NCBI GenBank assembly: GCA_005882525.1
Contig: VBGO01000062.1
Coordinates: 1-26,897 of the forward strand
DNA length: 26,897 nt
Direction: 5' to 3'
Source: Chloroflexota bacterium
GTDB lineage: Bacteria; Chloroflexota; Dormibacteria; CF-121
Shown: piece after piece, positions 1 to 9,017 of the stretch
Layout of the letters: each line of letters begins with the position of its first letter
Numbering within the stretch: position 1 is the first letter of the stretch
Program-made: the position numbers and the translations under genes
Notes under the pieces: generated by a model
Seen by the model: only the letters and a program-made list of their open reading frames with translations
Database searches by the model: none
What the model was told of the DNA's origin: nothing

Positions 1-1965
1 GGTCGCGATGTCCCGCAGCAGCCCGGTTCGGTCCCAGGCCTCGATCTTGATCCCGACCGGATAGAGCTGCCGGCCGCCGGTGTCCCAATCGACCGGGACC
101 ACGCGCTCGTGGTTGGAGACGTTCATCACGTTCTTGCAGCTGGTGCGATGGACCGTGATCCCTTTGCCTCGGGTGATGTAGCCGCTGATCGGGTCGCCCG
201 GCACCGGCTTGCAGCATTGGGCGATCGCCGTGAGCACGCCACGCTCACCCTTGACGGTGATCTCACCGGTGGGCTTGAACTGTGGCACCAGCGGAATGAG
301 CGGAAACTCGCCATTCCCGTCCGGCGGCTGGCCGGCGACCATGTACTTGAGCAACACCGAGTGCGGGCTGACATCCCCATAGCCGATCGCCGCGTAAAAG
401 TCATTGAGCTCGGTAAATCGGAACTCGCGAGCCAGTTCCAAAATCCTCTCGTCGCCGATCGAGGCCAGCGCGCGCTGCTGCATACGCCGGAACTCCTTGT
501 CGAGCAGCTCCTTGCCCTTGCTGACGTTCTCTTCTCGCCGCTCCTTCTTGAACCAGACTCGAATCTTCTGGGCGGCGCCCGCCGTCTTTACGAAGCCGAG
601 CCAGTCGCGACTGGGTCCGTGGGGGCCTTTCGAGGTGAGCACCTCGACGATGTCGCCGTTCTCCAGCTGGTGATCCAGCGGCACCATCCGACCGTTCGCC
701 TTCGCGCCGATACACCGGTGTCCGACCTCGGTGTGAATCCGGTAGGCGAAGTCGACGGCGGTCGCGCCGGAGGGCAATGCCAGCACATCCCCCTTGGGCG
801 TGAAGACGAACACTTCGTCACGGAAGACATCGACCTTGACGGCATCGACGAACTTCTCAGCGTCGAGCACCTCCTTCTGCCAGTCCATCAGCTGGCGCAG
901 CCAGGCGAAGCGCTGGTCCATCTTGCGATCGTCCTTGCCGCCGCCCTCCTTGTAGGTCCAGTGCGCCGCGACGCCCCACTCGGCGGTGCGGTGCATGTCG
1001 TGGGTGCGGATCTGGAGCTCCATCGGTTCGCCGCTGTGGCTGACCACGGTGGTGTGCAGCGACTGGTACCCGTTGGACTTCGGCATCGCTATGTAGTCCT
1101 TGAAGCGGCCTGGAATCGGTTTCCAGAGGGAATGGATCACGCCCAGGGCGCCGTAGCAATCCTTGATCGAGTCGGTCAACACCCTGATGGCGGAGAGATC
1201 GTAGATCTCGTCGAAGTCCTTCCCCAAGGCGAGCTTGTTGGCGATGCTGTAGACGTGCTTGGGCCGGCCCGTGGTATCCGCCTTGATGCCGACCGCCGTC
1301 AGCTCGCGCTCCAGGATGTCTTTGACGTCATTGACGTAGGTCTCGCGCTCCTTTCGTTTTCGGGCGATTCGCTTGACGATCTCCTGGTACTCATCGGGGT
1401 GGAGCTGGGCGAAAGACAGGTCTTCCAGCTCCCACTTGATGTTCCACATGCCGAGCCGGTGCGCGAGCGGCGCGTAGATGTCGAGGGTCTCCTGGGCCAT
1501 GGCTCGGCGGCGGTTCTCGGGTAGGTAGTTCACGGTTCGCATGTTGTGGAGCCGGTCGGCGAGCTTCATCAGCACCACCCGGACGTCCTCGGCCATGGCC
1601 ACCAGCATCTTCCGGACGTTTTCCGCCTGGGCTTGTTCCTGGCTGTGGAAGGAGATCTTCTCCAGCTTGGTCACGCCGGAGACCAGCTTGCCAACCGTCG
1701 GCCCGAAACTCTGCTCCAGGTCGGAAATGGTGAGGTGGGTGTCCTCGACGGTGTCATGCAGGATGGCGGCGGCCAGTGTGTCGCGATCGAGCTGGAGGTC
1801 GGCCAGGATGGCGGCGACGCTCAGCGGGTGCTCGATGAACTTCTCGCCAGACAGGCGGTTCTGGTCGTGATGCGCACTGGCCGCGGCGTCGTAGGCGCGG
1901 GAAAGGACCTCGATGTCGTGGGGCGGCAGGTAGTTGACCTTGCTCAGAAGGTCGGCAAATTGCAT
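1..1965 (-). CDS. rel: Bifunctional (p)ppGpp synthetase/hydrolase Rel (3' end cut by window)
   Basis: Makes and degrades the alarmone (p)ppGpp in the stringent response. The 655 residues visible run from an ATG at 1965 to the window edge, with the C-terminus outside. The HD hydrolase domain keeps HDTVED at residues 70-75 and RLHNMRT at 138-144. The synthetase domain keeps DEIYDLSAIRVL (252-263), GRFKDY (286-291) and YQSLHTTV (300-307). The RFKD form of the charged motif is the one known from bifunctional Rel enzymes rather than monofunctional RelA. A TGS domain follows (about 380-444, FAYRIHTEVGHRC), then a helical region and the conserved Cys-pair segment CCKPVPGDPISGY with HRTSCKN; the sequence stops as the ACT domain begins. 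AGGGA lies 8 bases upstream of the ATG. The gene is 65 bases downstream of proS in the same direction, so it is probably the last gene of the rpsB-to-rel run or has its own weak promoter in that gap. Confidence 0.96.
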   Translation of the reverse strand, partial: MQFADLLSKVNYLPPHDIEVLSRAYDAAASAHHDQNRLSGEKFIEHPLSVAAILADLQLDRDTLAAAILHDTVEDTHLTISDLEQSFGPTVGKLVSGVTKLEKISFHSQEQAQAENVRKMLVAMAEDVRVVLMKLADRLHNMRTVNYLPENRRRAMAQETLDIYAPLAHRLGMWNIKWELEDLSFAQLHPDEYQEIVKRIARKRKERETYVNDVKDILERELTAVGIKADTTGRPKHVYSIANKLALGKDFDEIYDLSAIRVLTDSIKDCYGALGVIHSLWKPIPGRFKDYIAMPKSNGYQSLHTTVVSHSGEPMELQIRTHDMHRTAEWGVAAHWTYKEGGGKDDRKMDQRFAWLRQLMDWQKEVLDAEKFVDAVKVDVFRDEVFVFTPKGDVLALPSGATAVDFAYRIHTEVGHRCIGAKANGRMVPLDHQLENGDIVEVLTSKGPHGPSRDWLGFVKTAGAAQKIRVWFKKERREENVSKGKELLDKEFRRMQQRALASIGDERILELAREFRFTELNDFYAAIGYGDVSPHSVLLKYMVAGQPPDGNGEFPLIPLVPQFKPTGEITVKGERGVLTAIAQCCKPVPGDPISGYITRGKGITVHRTSCKNVMNVSNHERVVPVDWDTGGRQLYPVGIKIEAWDRTGLLRDIAT

Positions 1966-2030
1966 AACCGGGTCCCTATTGGTCTGATCTCGGAATTATC
2001 CCCGAACTTCCGAAAGCCCAATCCGCCGAA

Positions 2031-3485
2031 TCAGTACGCCTTGCCCCAGACCACCTCCACGGCGGCCAGCCGGCCGCAGACCGCACAGGGCCGCCCCTTC
2101 CCGCTGGATCCCGCCAGGATCACCCGGGTGGTCGCCGTGGTCCGCTGGCTGACGGTGCGCTCGTCCTCCTCTGCCCCACACCAGGGGGTGATGACGAAGC
2201 CGATCGAGGAGTCGAAGAAGCTCACCATGGCCTCGAGCGAATCCAGCTTGACCGTGTGGGCATCGCGGAAATCCCGGGCCCGCTTGACGAGGGCTTCCTG
2301 GATCTCCTCGAGCATGGCGGGGATGGCGACGGCGAGCTCGCCCAGGGGGACGGCCTGCTTGGCTCGGTTCAAGCGGCGGACCACGGTGGCCTCGCCTTTG
2401 GCCAGGTCTCGCGGGCCGAGCTCGATCCGCAACGGGACGCCCTTCAGCTCCCATTCGTTGAACTTGAATCCGGGCCGCTCGTCGCGCCAGTCGACCTTGA
2501 CCCTGAGGTCTTCCAGGTCAGCCAGCACCGGCTGAAGCGCGGTTTGGATCTGGCTCCGCTCGGCGTCGCTGCGGAAGATCGGGACGATGATGACCTGCAG
2601 CGGCGCGATCCGTGGCGGCAACTGGAGGCCGGAGTCGTCACCGTGCGCCATCACCACGGCGCCCACCATCCGGGTGGACATGCCCCAACTCGTCGAATGC
2701 GGATACTGCTGTTCGTTGCTCCGCCCGGTGAAGGTCAGGTCATAGGCGCGGGTGAAGTTCTCTCCGAAGTAGTGCGAGGTGCCCATCTGCAGCGCCTTCC
2801 CGTCCATCATCATGCCTTCGATCGACGTCGAGTACTGGGCGCCGGCAAACTTCTCGCTGTCCGATTTGCGGCCGGCCAGGACGGGGATCGCGCACCACTC
2901 CTCGGCGATCCGGCGATAGCACTCGAGCATCTTCGCGACTTCCTCCTCGGCCTCCACCGCCGTTTCGTGAAAGGTGTGACCCTCTTGCCAGAGGAACTCG
3001 CGCGTTCGCAGAAAGAATCGGGTGCGCAACTCCCAACGAAACACGTTGTTCCATTGATTGGTGAGCACCGGGAGGTCGCGGTAGGACTGGATGTAATCGC
3101 GCAGGACGGTCGCGATCATCGTCTCCGACGTCGGCCGCAAGACCAGCGGTTCCTCGAGGTCTTTGCCGCCGCCCTTCGTGACGAGCTGAAATTCAGGCGC
3201 GAAGCCGGCCACGTGGTCGCGCTCCTTCTGGAGGAAACCGAGCGGAATCAGCGCGGGGAAGTACCAGTTCTCGTGGCCGGTTTCCTTGATGAGACCGTCG
3301 AGGGGATCGCGGATGTTTTCCCACAGAGCGTAGCCATAGGGACGAATGATCATCGTCCCGGCGACCGGCGAGTTGTCGGCGAGCTGAGCTTTCCGGACGA
3401 CGTCGTTGTACCAGCCCGGAAAATCCACGGACTGCTTGCGGATCTCCTTGACGAAACCGGATTCCGGCTTGTCCTCCTCAGCCAT
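2031..3485 (-). CDS. proS: Prolyl-tRNA synthetase, short archaeal/eukaryotic-type
   Basis: Class II aminoacyl-tRNA synthetase that charges tRNA-Pro. The 484-residue length, the lack of the long editing insertion of E. coli-type ProRS, and the C-terminal zinc-type extension place it in the archaeal/eukaryotic-type group. Visible motifs are PLVLRPTSET (113-122), the class II motif 2 stretch with TREFLWQEGHTF (161-172), and the motif 3 region with SWGMSTRMVGAV. The C-terminus has WCGAEED, then CAVCGR, and ends in Tyr, as expected for this type. The start is ATG at 3485, 23 bases after the ispG stop. No good ribosome-binding site is seen, but TATACT lies 10 bases before the ATG, so a near-leaderless transcript is possible. 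Confidence 0.96.
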   Translation of the reverse strand: MAEEDKPESGFVKEIRKQSVDFPGWYNDVVRKAQLADNSPVAGTMIIRPYGYALWENIRDPLDGLIKETGHENWYFPALIPLGFLQKERDHVAGFAPEFQLVTKGGGKDLEEPLVLRPTSETMIATVLRDYIQSYRDLPVLTNQWNNVFRWELRTRFFLRTREFLWQEGHTFHETAVEAEEEVAKMLECYRRIAEEWCAIPVLAGRKSDSEKFAGAQYSTSIEGMMMDGKALQMGTSHYFGENFTRAYDLTFTGRSNEQQYPHSTSWGMSTRMVGAVVMAHGDDSGLQLPPRIAPLQVIIVPIFRSDAERSQIQTALQPVLADLEDLRVKVDWRDERPGFKFNEWELKGVPLRIELGPRDLAKGEATVVRRLNRAKQAVPLGELAVAIPAMLEEIQEALVKRARDFRDAHTVKLDSLEAMVSFFDSSIGFVITPWCGAEEDERTVSQRTTATTRVILAGSSGKGRPCAVCGRLAAVEVVWGKAY

Positions 3486-3495
3486 GTGGCTTAGG

Positions 3496-3501
3496 AGTAT
3501 A
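3496..3501 (-). promoter_or_regulatory. Possible -10 box (TATACT) for proS
   Basis: The minus strand reads TATACT 10 bases before the proS ATG, inside the 23-base gap after ispG. Initiation about 7 bases downstream would leave a leader of only about 3-4 bases. No recognisable -35 is present, so the call rests on the hexamer, its position and its recurrence before rpsB and ylxM. Confidence 0.3.
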
Positions 3502-3508
3502 CGGGCCC

Positions 3509-4606
3509 CTACGAAGCGAGTTTCTGCTCGTCCTCTTTGGCGATCGCGTCCAATTCACGGAGCAACGCGGGCACCAATTCTTTTTCCGGAAAGGTGCCGA
3601 CGATCTTGCCGTGCTTGAAGAGGATGCCCTTGTTCTTGCCGCCGGCGATGCCGATGTCGGCGTGCTGGCCCTCACCCGGCCCGTTGACGACGCAGCCCAT
3701 CACGGAAACATTGATCGGTCGCTTGATCTTCTTGAGCGCCTTCTCGACCTCGGCCACCATCGGCAACATGTCGATCTCGAGCCGGCCGCACATCGGGCAG
3801 GCGATCAGGTTAGGCCCCGTCAGCTTCTCGGCGAGCGCGTTGACGATGCCGTAGCCGACCTCGACTTCCTCGACCGAGTCGCCGGCGAGCGATACCCGAA
3901 TGGTGTCGCCGATGCCCTCTTCCAGCAGCACGCCGATCCCGACCGCGCTCTTGACCGCGCCGGTGCGGGGGGGACCGGCCTCCGTGACGCCGAGGTGCAG
4001 CGGATACGAGATCTTGTCGGCGATCGCCCGGTTGGCGGCGATCATGGTGGGCGGATCCGAGGCCTTCATCGAGACTTTGATCAGGTTGAAGTCGAGCGAT
4101 TCCAGGATGTGGATGTGGCCGAGCGCCGCGCTGACCATGGCCGCCACCACTTCTTCGGTCGGCGGCCGCACGCCCGCGCCTTCTTTAGCACGGCCGGGCA
4201 GCGACCCGGCGTTAACGCCGATGCGGATCGGAATCTCCCGCTCCTTCGCGCGCCGCGTGATCTCTTTGACCTTCTCCGGATCCTTGATGTTGCCCGGGTT
4301 GAGCCGCAGCCCGTCGACACCCGCCTCCAGCGCCATCAGCGCGAGCGGCGCGTCGTAATGGATGTCCGCGATGATCGGCAGCGCCGACGCCTTCTTGATC
4401 GCGACCATCGCCTGGGCCGCCTCGCGAGTCGGCACGGCGACTCGAACGATGCGGCAGTTCGCGTCCTTGAGACGCGCAATCTCATTCAGCGTCGCCTGGA
4501 CGTCTCGGGTGTCGGCTTTCGTCATCGACTGCACCACGATCTCCGCGGCGCCGCCGATGACGACATCCCCGACGCGCACTGGAACGGATTTACGCCGCGC
4601 TCTCAT
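3509..4606 (-). CDS. ispG: 4-hydroxy-3-methylbut-2-enyl diphosphate synthase
   Basis: Penultimate enzyme of the methylerythritol-phosphate (MEP) isoprenoid pathway. It converts the cyclic diphosphate MEcPP to HMBPP using a [4Fe-4S] cluster. The 365-residue protein has the N-terminal TIM-barrel segment (VQSMTKADTRD near 25-35, RLNPGNI at 101-107, GVTEAGPPRTGAV at 206-218). The cluster ligands are expected at C270, C273 (ACPMCGRLE), C305 (GCVVNGPGEG) and E312. It is the short bacterial form without the plant-type insert. It starts at ATG 4606, four bases after the rseP stop, with TGAGG just upstream. It lies three genes downstream of dxr, an earlier enzyme of the same pathway. Confidence 0.97.
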   Translation of the reverse strand: MRARRKSVPVRVGDVVIGGAAEIVVQSMTKADTRDVQATLNEIARLKDANCRIVRVAVPTREAAQAMVAIKKASALPIIADIHYDAPLALMALEAGVDGLRLNPGNIKDPEKVKEITRRAKEREIPIRIGVNAGSLPGRAKEGAGVRPPTEEVVAAMVSAALGHIHILESLDFNLIKVSMKASDPPTMIAANRAIADKISYPLHLGVTEAGPPRTGAVKSAVGIGVLLEEGIGDTIRVSLAGDSVEEVEVGYGIVNALAEKLTGPNLIACPMCGRLEIDMLPMVAEVEKALKKIKRPINVSVMGCVVNGPGEGQHADIGIAGGKNKGILFKHGKIVGTFPEKELVPALLRELDAIAKEDEQKLAS

Positions 4607-4610
4607 GGCC

Positions 4611-5654
4611 TCATCTCAGCAGATCGTTATATGTCACAAGTCCGATCAACCCAAACAAGAGAGCCAGACCGACGTAGTGGACGACCTGCTCCCGGGCGGG
4701 GTCGACCGGCCGGCCCCGGATCAACTCCAGCACCAGGAAGGCCGCCCGACCGCCATCCAGGGCGGGGATGGGCAGGATGTTGGCCAGCCCCAGGCTGAGA
4801 CTGAGAAGCGCGATCACGCCGACGAGCGACAGCGGACCCGCCTGCGCAGCCTTGGCGGTGGTCTTGACGATGCCGACCGGGCCTTCCAGTCCCCTGGGGC
4901 CCAGCAAACCACCCAGGCTCTTGTCGGTGGTCAGCTGGTAGATGCCGACCGCGATCCCCACGATGGAATCGCCGGTATCGCGGACGGCCCGGCCCGCCGC
5001 GTCGAGCGGACCCGGTTTGAATGACCGGATGGCCGGATGAAAGCCAAGGATGTAGGTCCCCGTGGTCGGGTCGAGCTTGGGTGTCACCGTCAGGGTCAGT
5101 AGCTGACCGTGACGGTCGACGACCACCGTCACCGGCGTGCTCTTGGCCGCATCGAGGGCGGTCCGAAGGTCTTCGAACTTGTTGATCGGATGACCGTTGA
5201 CCGAGCGAATCGCGTCACCAGTTTCGAGCCCGGCGTTGTAGGCCGGCGTGCCAGCGTCGACCGCGCTGACCTGGATTGGCGTCTGCACCTCGGCGGCCCC
5301 GACGGTGGTATAGACGCCGAAGAAGATCAATACCGGCAGGGCCAGGTTGAAGGCGGATCCCGCCACGATGACCAAGAACCGCTGCCAGAGCGGATGGGCG
5401 TTGAAGCTACGAGGGCCGGCATCCATGCTGCCGTCCATCCCGGCCAGCTTGACGAAACCACCCAGCGGGATGGCGCGGATCGCATAGAGCGTCTCGCCCC
5501 GCTGCCAGCCAAGCAGCTGGGGACCGAATCCCACGCTGAACTGCTCAACCTTGATCCCGGCCAGCTTGGCGGTGATGAAGTGGCCCGACTCGTGCACGAT
5601 CACGAGCAGGCTGAAGATGAGGATGACGAGCGGGACGAGCACGACCGGGCTCAT
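4611..5654 (-). CDS. rseP: RIP-family site-2 zinc metalloprotease
   Basis: Intramembrane metalloprotease that cuts substrates such as anti-sigma factors within the membrane. The HEXXH zinc motif is HESGH at residues 21-25, inside the first hydrophobic helix. The third ligand is the Asp of PIPALDGG (D300). One PDZ domain spans roughly 120-200 (AGLETGDAIRSVNG). Further hydrophobic helices lie near 92-118, 275-297 and at the C-terminus. The 347-residue length fits the single-PDZ form common outside Proteobacteria, where E. coli RseP has two. The ATG overlaps the dxr stop as ATGA, which suggests coupled translation. The dxr-rseP-ispG order is widely conserved; the substrate cannot be told from this window. 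Confidence 0.95.
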   Translation of the reverse strand: MSPVVLVPLVILIFSLLVIVHESGHFITAKLAGIKVEQFSVGFGPQLLGWQRGETLYAIRAIPLGGFVKLAGMDGSMDAGPRSFNAHPLWQRFLVIVAGSAFNLALPVLIFFGVYTTVGAAEVQTPIQVSAVDAGTPAYNAGLETGDAIRSVNGHPINKFEDLRTALDAAKSTPVTVVVDRHGQLLTLTVTPKLDPTTGTYILGFHPAIRSFKPGPLDAAGRAVRDTGDSIVGIAVGIYQLTTDKSLGGLLGPRGLEGPVGIVKTTAKAAQAGPLSLVGVIALLSLSLGLANILPIPALDGGRAAFLVLELIRGRPVDPAREQVVHYVGLALLFGLIGLVTYNDLLR

Positions 5655-6871
5655 GCGGGCAGTTTGCTCCGAAGGCGGCCGCTCCCTTCCGCGGAGGCTC
5701 GAACGTGGGCGCGCGCCCAGCGGTCCGCCGCGATCACAGCCTCGAGCGTCAAGTCCCTTGCCGGTTGGGCGGCCTCGAGGGCGCGGGCGACCGAGGGAAC
5801 GATATCAACAAATCGGCGCTGGCCCTTGAGAAAGAGGGCAACCGCTTCCTCGTTGGCTGCGTTCAGGACGGCGGGCGTGGTGCCCCCGCGTTCACCCGCT
5901 TCGCGGGCCAGCGCCACGGCCGGGTAGCGGAGCGCATCCAGGGCCTCGAAAGAAAGCTGGCCGAGCGCCGCGAGGTCGGGCGCGGGGGCTACGCTGTCGA
6001 GCCGGTCGGGAAAGCTGAGCGCGATCGCGATCGGCAGGTGCATGTCGGGAACGCCGAGCTGCGCCTTGATACTGCCGTCGACGAACTCCACCATCGAATG
6101 CACCACGCTCTGCGGATGAACGACAACGTCGATCCCCGCATAGGGAACATCGAAGAGAAAGTGCGCCTCGATGATCTCGAGCCCCTTGTTCATCATGGTG
6201 GCGGAGTCGACGGTGATCTTCGGTCCCATCTTCCAGCGCGGATGCGTGAGCGCCTCGGCAATCGTCACGCTTTCCAGCGTCTCGAGCGGGCGACGCAGAA
6301 ATGGGCCACCTGAGCCGGTCAGGATCAGGCGGCGAATCCCATGCTCTTTCTCGCCCCAGAGGCATTGCCAGATGGCACTGTGCTCACTATCGATCGGAAA
6401 GATCTGCGAGCCGTGCTTGCGCATCCGTTCACGAACCAGTTCGCCGGCCATGACGAGGACTTCCTTGGTCGCGAGCGCGATGTCCTTGCCGGCCTCGAGT
6501 GCGGCCAGGGTTGGGGCCAGCGCAGCGCTCCCCGCTGCGGCGACGATCACCAGGTCGACCTCGGGGTCGCGCACCGCCTCATCGATCGCCCGGGCCGCAC
6601 GGGAGGCATCGGCGTCGCCCGGATGTGCCAGGAGGACGTGCGCTTCCGGATGCCGGCGCGCGATCGCCTGGAGACCGGCGGCGTCGCTCCCGGCAATCAC
6701 GGCGTGCAGCGTGAAGCGATCAGGGAACCGTTCGACCAGGTCGCAGACCTGCCGGCCGATGGAGCCGGTTGCACCGAGCAGCGCCAGGCGCCGGGTCGAC
6801 CGGCGGGAGGATCTCATCTCTTTGGGCTGAAACGCGCTGTGAACCTGAGTCATTGCACCCGGGCGGCTCAT
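5651..6871 (-). CDS. dxr: 1-deoxy-D-xylulose 5-phosphate reductoisomerase
   Basis: NADPH-dependent enzyme that converts DXP to 2-C-methyl-D-erythritol 4-phosphate, the committed step of the MEP pathway. The 406-residue protein has the nucleotide-binding LLGATGSIG (31-39), the ATKEVLVMAGE segment, the metal/substrate motif IDSEHSAIWQCL, GSGGPFL, the flexible-loop region HPRWKMGPKITVDSATMMNKGLEI, and VHPQSVVHSMVEF. The ATG at 6871 overlaps the cdsA stop (ATGA), which favours it over the internal ATGs at residues 7 and 19 even though it gives about 25 extra residues before the Rossmann strand. It ends overlapping rseP by four bases. Confidence 0.96.
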   Translation of the reverse strand: MSRPGAMTQVHSAFQPKEMRSSRRSTRRLALLGATGSIGRQVCDLVERFPDRFTLHAVIAGSDAAGLQAIARRHPEAHVLLAHPGDADASRAARAIDEAVRDPEVDLVIVAAAGSAALAPTLAALEAGKDIALATKEVLVMAGELVRERMRKHGSQIFPIDSEHSAIWQCLWGEKEHGIRRLILTGSGGPFLRRPLETLESVTIAEALTHPRWKMGPKITVDSATMMNKGLEIIEAHFLFDVPYAGIDVVVHPQSVVHSMVEFVDGSIKAQLGVPDMHLPIAIALSFPDRLDSVAPAPDLAALGQLSFEALDALRYPAVALAREAGERGGTTPAVLNAANEEAVALFLKGQRRFVDIVPSVARALEAAQPARDLTLEAVIAADRWARAHVRASAEGSGRLRSKLPA

Positions 6872-7674
6872 GCGAGGTGCAAAAAGGTGACGTAATAGTA
6901 CACGACGACTCCCGCGGGCAGCAGCGAATCAATACGGTCGAGCAGCCCACCGTGGCCCGGGATCAGGTGGCTGGCATCCTTGACCCCGGCGGTGCGTTTG
7001 ATCTGCGATTCGACGAGGTCGCCAATCTCGGCGACCGCTCCGATCAGCAGGCCGAGGATCACGTTATGCGGAAAGCTGATGTCGAGCAACAGGCCGACGA
7101 TCGCGAAAAAAATGGTGCTGGCCAGCAGTTCCGCCAGCGCCCCCTCCACCGTTTTCTTTGGGCTGATCCGCGGAAAGAATTGGTGCCGCCCGAAGCGCAT
7201 CCCGGTCACCATGGCGGCGGTGTCGCCAACCCAGATCGCGCCCAGGACGGCGATCACATAACCAAAGCCCAGATGGTTGGGATCAGGCTGATGCAGGAAA
7301 TACAGCGACAGATAGAAGCTCAGCAAGAAGCCCAGATAGAGGCTTCCGCCCACAGCCAGCGCCCAGCGGGTGAGACTGGCTCGCCAGTCGCGCACGAACA
7401 CCAGCGCGCCAAGACCCAGAACGGTGGCGGCGGCCAGCAGGAAGGCGAGATCGGCCCAGGCGGGCAGCCGGTCTCGCAGGAGCAGGGCATAGCTGAGCGG
7501 AAACAGCAGCCACAGCGGCGCGGGCGCCGCCATGACGCGGGTGAGGTTCCAGTATTCGATCAGTGTGGCGCCCAGGACGACGGCGAGCGCCGCATACACC
7601 CAGACCGAGCCGACGATCAGGACCGCGAGCACGACCCCGATCAGCACGCTGGCCGTGGCGACCCGGACCACCAT
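6868..7674 (-). CDS. cdsA: Phosphatidate cytidylyltransferase
   Basis: Membrane enzyme that makes CDP-diacylglycerol from phosphatidate and CTP, feeding phospholipid synthesis. The protein is a string of hydrophobic helices. Near the C-terminus it carries the family signature, read as SQIKRTAGVKD followed by IPGHGGLLDRIDS with the conserved Lys-Asp and Asp-Arg-x-Asp. The start is uncertain. The ATG at 7674 gives 268 residues and begins just before the first helix (MVVRVATASVLIG). A TTG at 7761 would add 29 basic, low-complexity residues and overlap uppS by 41 bases. I prefer the ATG because the added segment has no family resemblance. It ends with an ATGA overlap into dxr. Confidence 0.93.
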   Translation of the reverse strand: MVVRVATASVLIGVVLAVLIVGSVWVYAALAVVLGATLIEYWNLTRVMAAPAPLWLLFPLSYALLLRDRLPAWADLAFLLAAATVLGLGALVFVRDWRASLTRWALAVGGSLYLGFLLSFYLSLYFLHQPDPNHLGFGYVIAVLGAIWVGDTAAMVTGMRFGRHQFFPRISPKKTVEGALAELLASTIFFAIVGLLLDISFPHNVILGLLIGAVAEIGDLVESQIKRTAGVKDASHLIPGHGGLLDRIDSLLPAGVVVYYYVTFLHLA

Positions 7675-7720
7675 GTTCGAGCGGCGGGCCGCCGTTACCG
7701 CCGGCTGATCGGCCGTGGCG

Positions 7721-8443
7721 TCAGCGACCTCGATTGGAGACCTCCTCCGGCCGCGCCCCAAAGCGACGGATGCGCCGCTGATATGAGGCCAGCGCCTCGT
7801 CGAAGTCCGCCTGGGCGAAATCGGGCCAGAGTGTCTGCGTGCAGTAGAACTCGGAATACGCCGCCTGCCAGAGGAGAAAGTTACTGAGCCGCATCTCGCC
7901 GGCGGTGCGGATCACCAGGTCGGGATCGGGCAGGCCCCGGGTGTAGAGATGATCCGCGACGCTGGCTTCGTCGAGCTGGGTCAAATCCGCCCCGTCTCGG
8001 GCCAGCTCACGGATCGCGTCGACGATCTCTTGCCGGCCGCCGTAATTGATGGCGATGTTGAGAATGGCCCTGGCACTCACCCGGGTTCGCTCGTTGGCCT
8101 GACGGATCTGGTCCTGCAGCGCCGTCGACAGGTCGTGCAGGCGCCCGGAGAACCGCAGCTCGATCCCGCGGCGGGCCAGTTCGTCGACCTCGCGCCGGAT
8201 CGTTTCCGAGAAAAGGTTCATCAAGGCATCGACTTCATCGCGGGGGCGCGACCAGTTCTCGGTCGAAAAGGCATACAGGGTCAGGACGCGGACGCCACGA
8301 CGATCGGCCGCCTCCGCGACGCGGCGGATCGTCTCGATGCCGGCCTTGTGCCCCATGACGCGTGGCAGCAAGCGCTCACGAGCCCAGCGGCTGTTGCCAT
8401 CCATGATGATCGCGACGTGCTCGGGAGGGGGCAACTGGCTCAC
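7721..8443 (-). CDS. uppS: Isoprenyl (undecaprenyl) diphosphate synthase, cis-type
   Basis: Cis-prenyltransferase that extends farnesyl diphosphate with isopentenyl diphosphate to the C55 lipid carrier used for cell-wall synthesis. It shows MDGNSRWA with the catalytic Asp at residue 15, then HKAGIETIRR, LTLYAFSTENWSRP, INYGGRQEIVDA and DPDLVIRTAGEMRLSNFLLWQ. The last is close to the usual RTSGE-RLSNFLLWQ signature, with Ala in place of Ser. The start is taken as GTG 8443 (VSQLPPPEHVA), which gives a typical 240 residues. The frame is open upstream into frr, but those residues resemble nothing. The gene is 16 bases downstream of frr; the order frr-uppS-cdsA-dxr is classic. Confidence 0.95.
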   Translation of the reverse strand: MSQLPPPEHVAIIMDGNSRWARERLLPRVMGHKAGIETIRRVAEAADRRGVRVLTLYAFSTENWSRPRDEVDALMNLFSETIRREVDELARRGIELRFSGRLHDLSTALQDQIRQANERTRVSARAILNIAINYGGRQEIVDAIRELARDGADLTQLDEASVADHLYTRGLPDPDLVIRTAGEMRLSNFLLWQAAYSEFYCTQTLWPDFAQADFDEALASYQRRIRRFGARPEEVSNRGR

Positions 8444-8459
8444 CGCTGGTTCGTAGGCG

Positions 8460-9017
8460 TCAGACCTCCATGATCTCGGCTTCTTTGCGGGCCGCCATCT
8501 GGTCGACCAGGCCGATGTGGCGATCGGCGACCTTCTGTAGCTGCTCGCCGCCGCGCCGGGCCTCGTCAGCCGAGATCTTCTTCTCCTTCTCGAGGGCTTT
8601 GATGCGGTCCATCTGCTCGCGCCGGATATTGCGGATCGCGATATGGGCGCCCTCGGCGTAGCGCTTAACGAGGCGGGCATACTCTCGCCGCCGCTCTTCG
8701 TTCAAGGGCGGGATCGGGACCCGGATCAGCTGTCCGTCGTTGCCCGGGTTCAGTCCGAGCTCGGACTTCTGGATCGCTTTTTCAACGGCGCTGATGATGG
8801 TCCGGTCCCAGGGCTGGATCAGGATCATGCGGGCCTCCGGCACGGTGATGGTGGCCAGCTGGTTCAAGGGTGTTGGGTTGCCATAGTACTCGACCGGGAT
8901 CTTGTCCACCAGCGCCGGGCTAGCCCGGCCGGTGCGGATGGTGAGGATCTCCTTGGCGAGCGCATCCAGGCTCTTTTGCATCTTGGTCTCCGCGTCTTTC
9001 ACGTTCGCCTCGATCAT
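8460..9017 (-). CDS. frr: Ribosome recycling factor
   Basis: Releases ribosomes from mRNA after termination, together with EF-G. Its 185 residues equal the usual family length. The N-terminal KMQKSLDALAKEILTIRTGRASPALVD, the VEYYGNPTPLNQLA loop and the C-terminal helices (LNEERRREYARLVKRYAEGA, IRNIRREQ) cover the whole two-domain fold. The ATG at 9017 overlaps the pyrH stop as ATGA. Nothing about it is unusual. Confidence 0.97.
   Translation of the reverse strand: MIEANVKDAETKMQKSLDALAKEILTIRTGRASPALVDKIPVEYYGNPTPLNQLATITVPEARMILIQPWDRTIISAVEKAIQKSELGLNPGNDGQLIRVPIPPLNEERRREYARLVKRYAEGAHIAIRNIRREQMDRIKALEKEKKISADEARRGGEQLQKVADRHIGLVDQMAARKEAEIMEV

Noticed and set aside
109..1524. 471-codon plus-strand frame opposite rel
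   Set aside because: Rel is certain on the minus strand; the other frame has no recognisable domain.
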